From positions 87,249 through 151,248 of the forward strand of contig VMTA01000011.1 in assembly GCA_013791855.1 (NCBI GenBank): a DNA stretch of 64,000 nt, given 5' to 3'. Origin of the DNA: Sideroxydans sp. (GTDB taxonomy: Bacteria; Pseudomonadota; Gammaproteobacteria; Burkholderiales; Gallionellaceae). Of the stretch, positions 62,538 through 64,000 are shown piece by piece; position 1 is the stretch's first letter; each line of letters opens with the position of its first letter. The notes under the pieces were generated by a model that saw nothing but the letters and a program-made list of their open reading frames with translations, was not told the DNA's origin and did not search any database. The position numbers were made by a program, and so were the translations under genes.

Positions 62538-64000
62538 ACGACTGGTCGGCGATCGGCGGGTTGCTGGGCGGGATCGGCCTGTTCCTGCTCGGTATGAGTC
62601 TGATGACGGACGGCCTCAAACTCGCGGCAGGCCCGGCGCTTGGGCGCATCCTCACCTATTCCACCAAGACGCGGATACGCGGCCTGGCCTCGGGTGCCTT
62701 GCTGACAGCAATGGTGCAGTCCTCCAGCGCGGTCACGGTCGCCGCCATCGGCTTCGTCAACGCCGGTCTGCTGACGCTTGGACAATCGTTGTGGGTGCTG
62801 TTCGGTTCCAATATCGGCACCACCATGACCGGCTGGCTGGTGGCGCTGGTCGGGCTCAAATTCAAGATCGATCTGCTTGCGCTGCCGCTGATTGGCATCG
62901 GCATGGCGCTGCGCCTGACCGGCGAACACAGCCGGCGCGGGGCTACGGGTCTGGCGCTGGCCGGCTTCGGCGTGCTGTTCCTCGGCATCGATATGCTGCA
63001 GACCGCATTCTCGGGATTCACCTCGGATTTCTCGCTGAGCGAATTCGACGGCGTGACCGGTCTGTTGCTGATGGTGCTGTCCGGCCTGCTGATGACTGTG
63101 TTGATGCAATCTTCCAGCGCGTCGCTGACCATCGTGCTGACCGCCGCACAGGGCGGTCTGATCAGCATCGAAAGTGCGGCGGCAGCGGTGATCGGCGCCA
63201 ACATCGGCACCACCGTCACCGCGCTGATCGCCGCCATCGGCGCCACCCCCAACGCCAAGCGCGCGGCCAGCGCACATGTACTATTCAACGTGCTGACCGG
63301 TATCGTCGCTTTGCTGATGTTGCCGCTGCTGGTCGCCTTGATCGCCGAACTGCGCGACCTGCTGCAACTGGATAGCGCGCCGGCCGCCTTCCTGGCGCTG
63401 TTCCATACCGTGTTCAACCTGATGGGCGTGTTGCTGATGTGGCCGCTGGTGGACAGGCTGACGCATTTCCTTGAACGCCGCTTCCGCACCACGGAAGAGG
63501 ATGAAGCACGGCCACAACATCTGGATGCCAACGTGCTCGGCGTACCCACGCTGGCGCTGGATGCACTGCACCAGGAAGTACGGCGCATGGGCGTACAGTC
63601 GATACGCTTGCTACGTGACGCTGCAGGCGGCGAGACGCAGGACAAACTGGCGCGCGCGCAGCGCGCCATCGTCGCGTTGAATCACGCCATCGCGGATTTC
63701 GTCATGCGGCTGAGCCGCACCGAGATGTCGACCGAAAGCGCGCAACGCTTGCCGGCCATCCTGCGCATCGCGCGCTATTACGAAACATTGTCCGAACTGG
63801 CCGTGGAGCTGGCTGCCACGATGCGTGAGAACACCACCCCCATACCGGTCGAAGCGGGCAAGTTCGCCGCACAGGCGGAAGCGATGCTGGAAGAAGTCGA
63901 CCCGGCGACCGGCGTGCGTGACCGGGCAACCGTCGAGGCCGCCCTCGTCACACTGGAAGACCACTATCAGTCCCTGAAGTCGCACCTGCTCGAAGCCGGC
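62534..64000 (+). CDS. Na+/phosphate cotransporter family protein (3' end beyond window)
   Basis: The first 489 residues of a Na/Pi cotransporter. Two NptA repeats are visible with their QSSSA motifs (MVQSSSAVTVAAIGFV and LMQSSSASLTIVLTAAQGG), each followed by a GSNIGTT/GANIGTT segment, then about eight helices in total. A PhoU-like helical C-terminal domain (LDALHQEVRRMGVQSIRLLR onwards) begins and is cut by the window edge. Imports phosphate with Na+. Its start overlaps the ATPase stop by four bases, so it is translated as part of the Mrp operon. Confidence 0.9.
   Translation, partial: MNDWSAIGGLLGGIGLFLLGMSLMTDGLKLAAGPALGRILTYSTKTRIRGLASGALLTAMVQSSSAVTVAAIGFVNAGLLTLGQSLWVLFGSNIGTTMTGWLVALVGLKFKIDLLALPLIGIGMALRLTGEHSRRGATGLALAGFGVLFLGIDMLQTAFSGFTSDFSLSEFDGVTGLLLMVLSGLLMTVLMQSSSASLTIVLTAAQGGLISIESAAAAVIGANIGTTVTALIAAIGATPNAKRAASAHVLFNVLTGIVALLMLPLLVALIAELRDLLQLDSAPAAFLALFHTVFNLMGVLLMWPLVDRLTHFLERRFRTTEEDEARPQHLDANVLGVPTLALDALHQEVRRMGVQSIRLLRDAAGGETQDKLARAQRAIVALNHAIADFVMRLSRTEMSTESAQRLPAILRIARYYETLSELAVELAATMRENTTPIPVEAGKFAAQAEAMLEEVDPATGVRDRATVEAALVTLEDHYQSLKSHLLEAG

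Overview
This is a GC-rich (about 60%) bacterial chromosome segment with tightly packed genes, many short overlaps between stop and start codons, and no rRNA, tRNA, CRISPR array, integrase or intact insertion sequence that I can see. The gene families and their order (polA / LOG / DUF2782 / thrB, leuS-lptE-holA, aroQ-accB-accC-prmA, a NodI/NodJ-type ABC exporter) point to a betaproteobacterium. A phosphoribulokinase indicates Calvin-cycle autotrophy. A monoheme cytochrome-porin of the Cyc2 type and a sucrose-synthesis operon suggest the Nitrosomonadales/Gallionellaceae area (iron-, sulfur-, ammonia- or C1-oxidisers). The taxonomic placement is inference.

Layout. 1-660: 3' end of pilU. 702-5977 (minus): a seven-gene, mostly overlapping operon (VanZ-like protein, 2Fe-2S thioredoxin-like ferredoxin, alpha/beta hydrolase, ABC ATPase and permease, HemJ, RlmL-like rRNA methyltransferase). 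6098-7899: bacteriohemerythrin, DUF167, a pseudouridine-synthase-like protein lacking the catalytic Asp, and a VF530-type protein. 7900-9127: a non-coding inverted-repeat element beside an AT-rich orphan membrane gene, the most foreign-looking part of the window. 9178-18150: polA, then LOG/DUF2782/thrB and two membrane proteins, then (minus) uvrD, a MEKHLA protein and an AhpD-like protein. 18248-19144: phosphoribulokinase. 19292-29771 (plus): leuS-lptE-holA-cutA-dsbD-aroQ-accB-accC-prmA and a zinc-ribbon DUF3426 protein.

30072-33465 (minus): a Cyc2-like fused cytochrome-porin, with a histidine kinase / OmpR-type regulator pair upstream. The porin gene's promoter region carries a 7-bp direct repeat with an 11-bp period, the usual architecture of an OmpR/PhoB-family site. 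33595-38235 (plus): tandem glycine riboswitch with a terminator, then gcvT-gcvH-gcvP. 38290-39832: thiol peroxidase, a small membrane protein and a YcgR-like PilZ protein.

39840-45727 (minus): a sucrose operon (fructokinase, sucrose-phosphate synthase, sucrose-phosphatase, amylosucrase). From there to the right edge almost every gene concerns osmolytes or ions: a KamA-type radical SAM aminomutase, two MscS channels, two CPA-family cation/H+ antiporters, a SulP anion transporter, a complete Mrp Na+/H+ antiporter (mrpAB fusion, C, D, E, F, G), a P2-type cation ATPase and a Na+/phosphate cotransporter cut by the window end. I read 39.8-64.0 kb as an osmotic and ion-homeostasis region.

The observations most worth following are the Cyc2-like gene with its putative regulator site, the inverted-repeat element with its AT-rich neighbour, the pseudouridine-synthase-like protein without its catalytic Asp, and the coupled Mrp/ATPase/Na-Pi operon.
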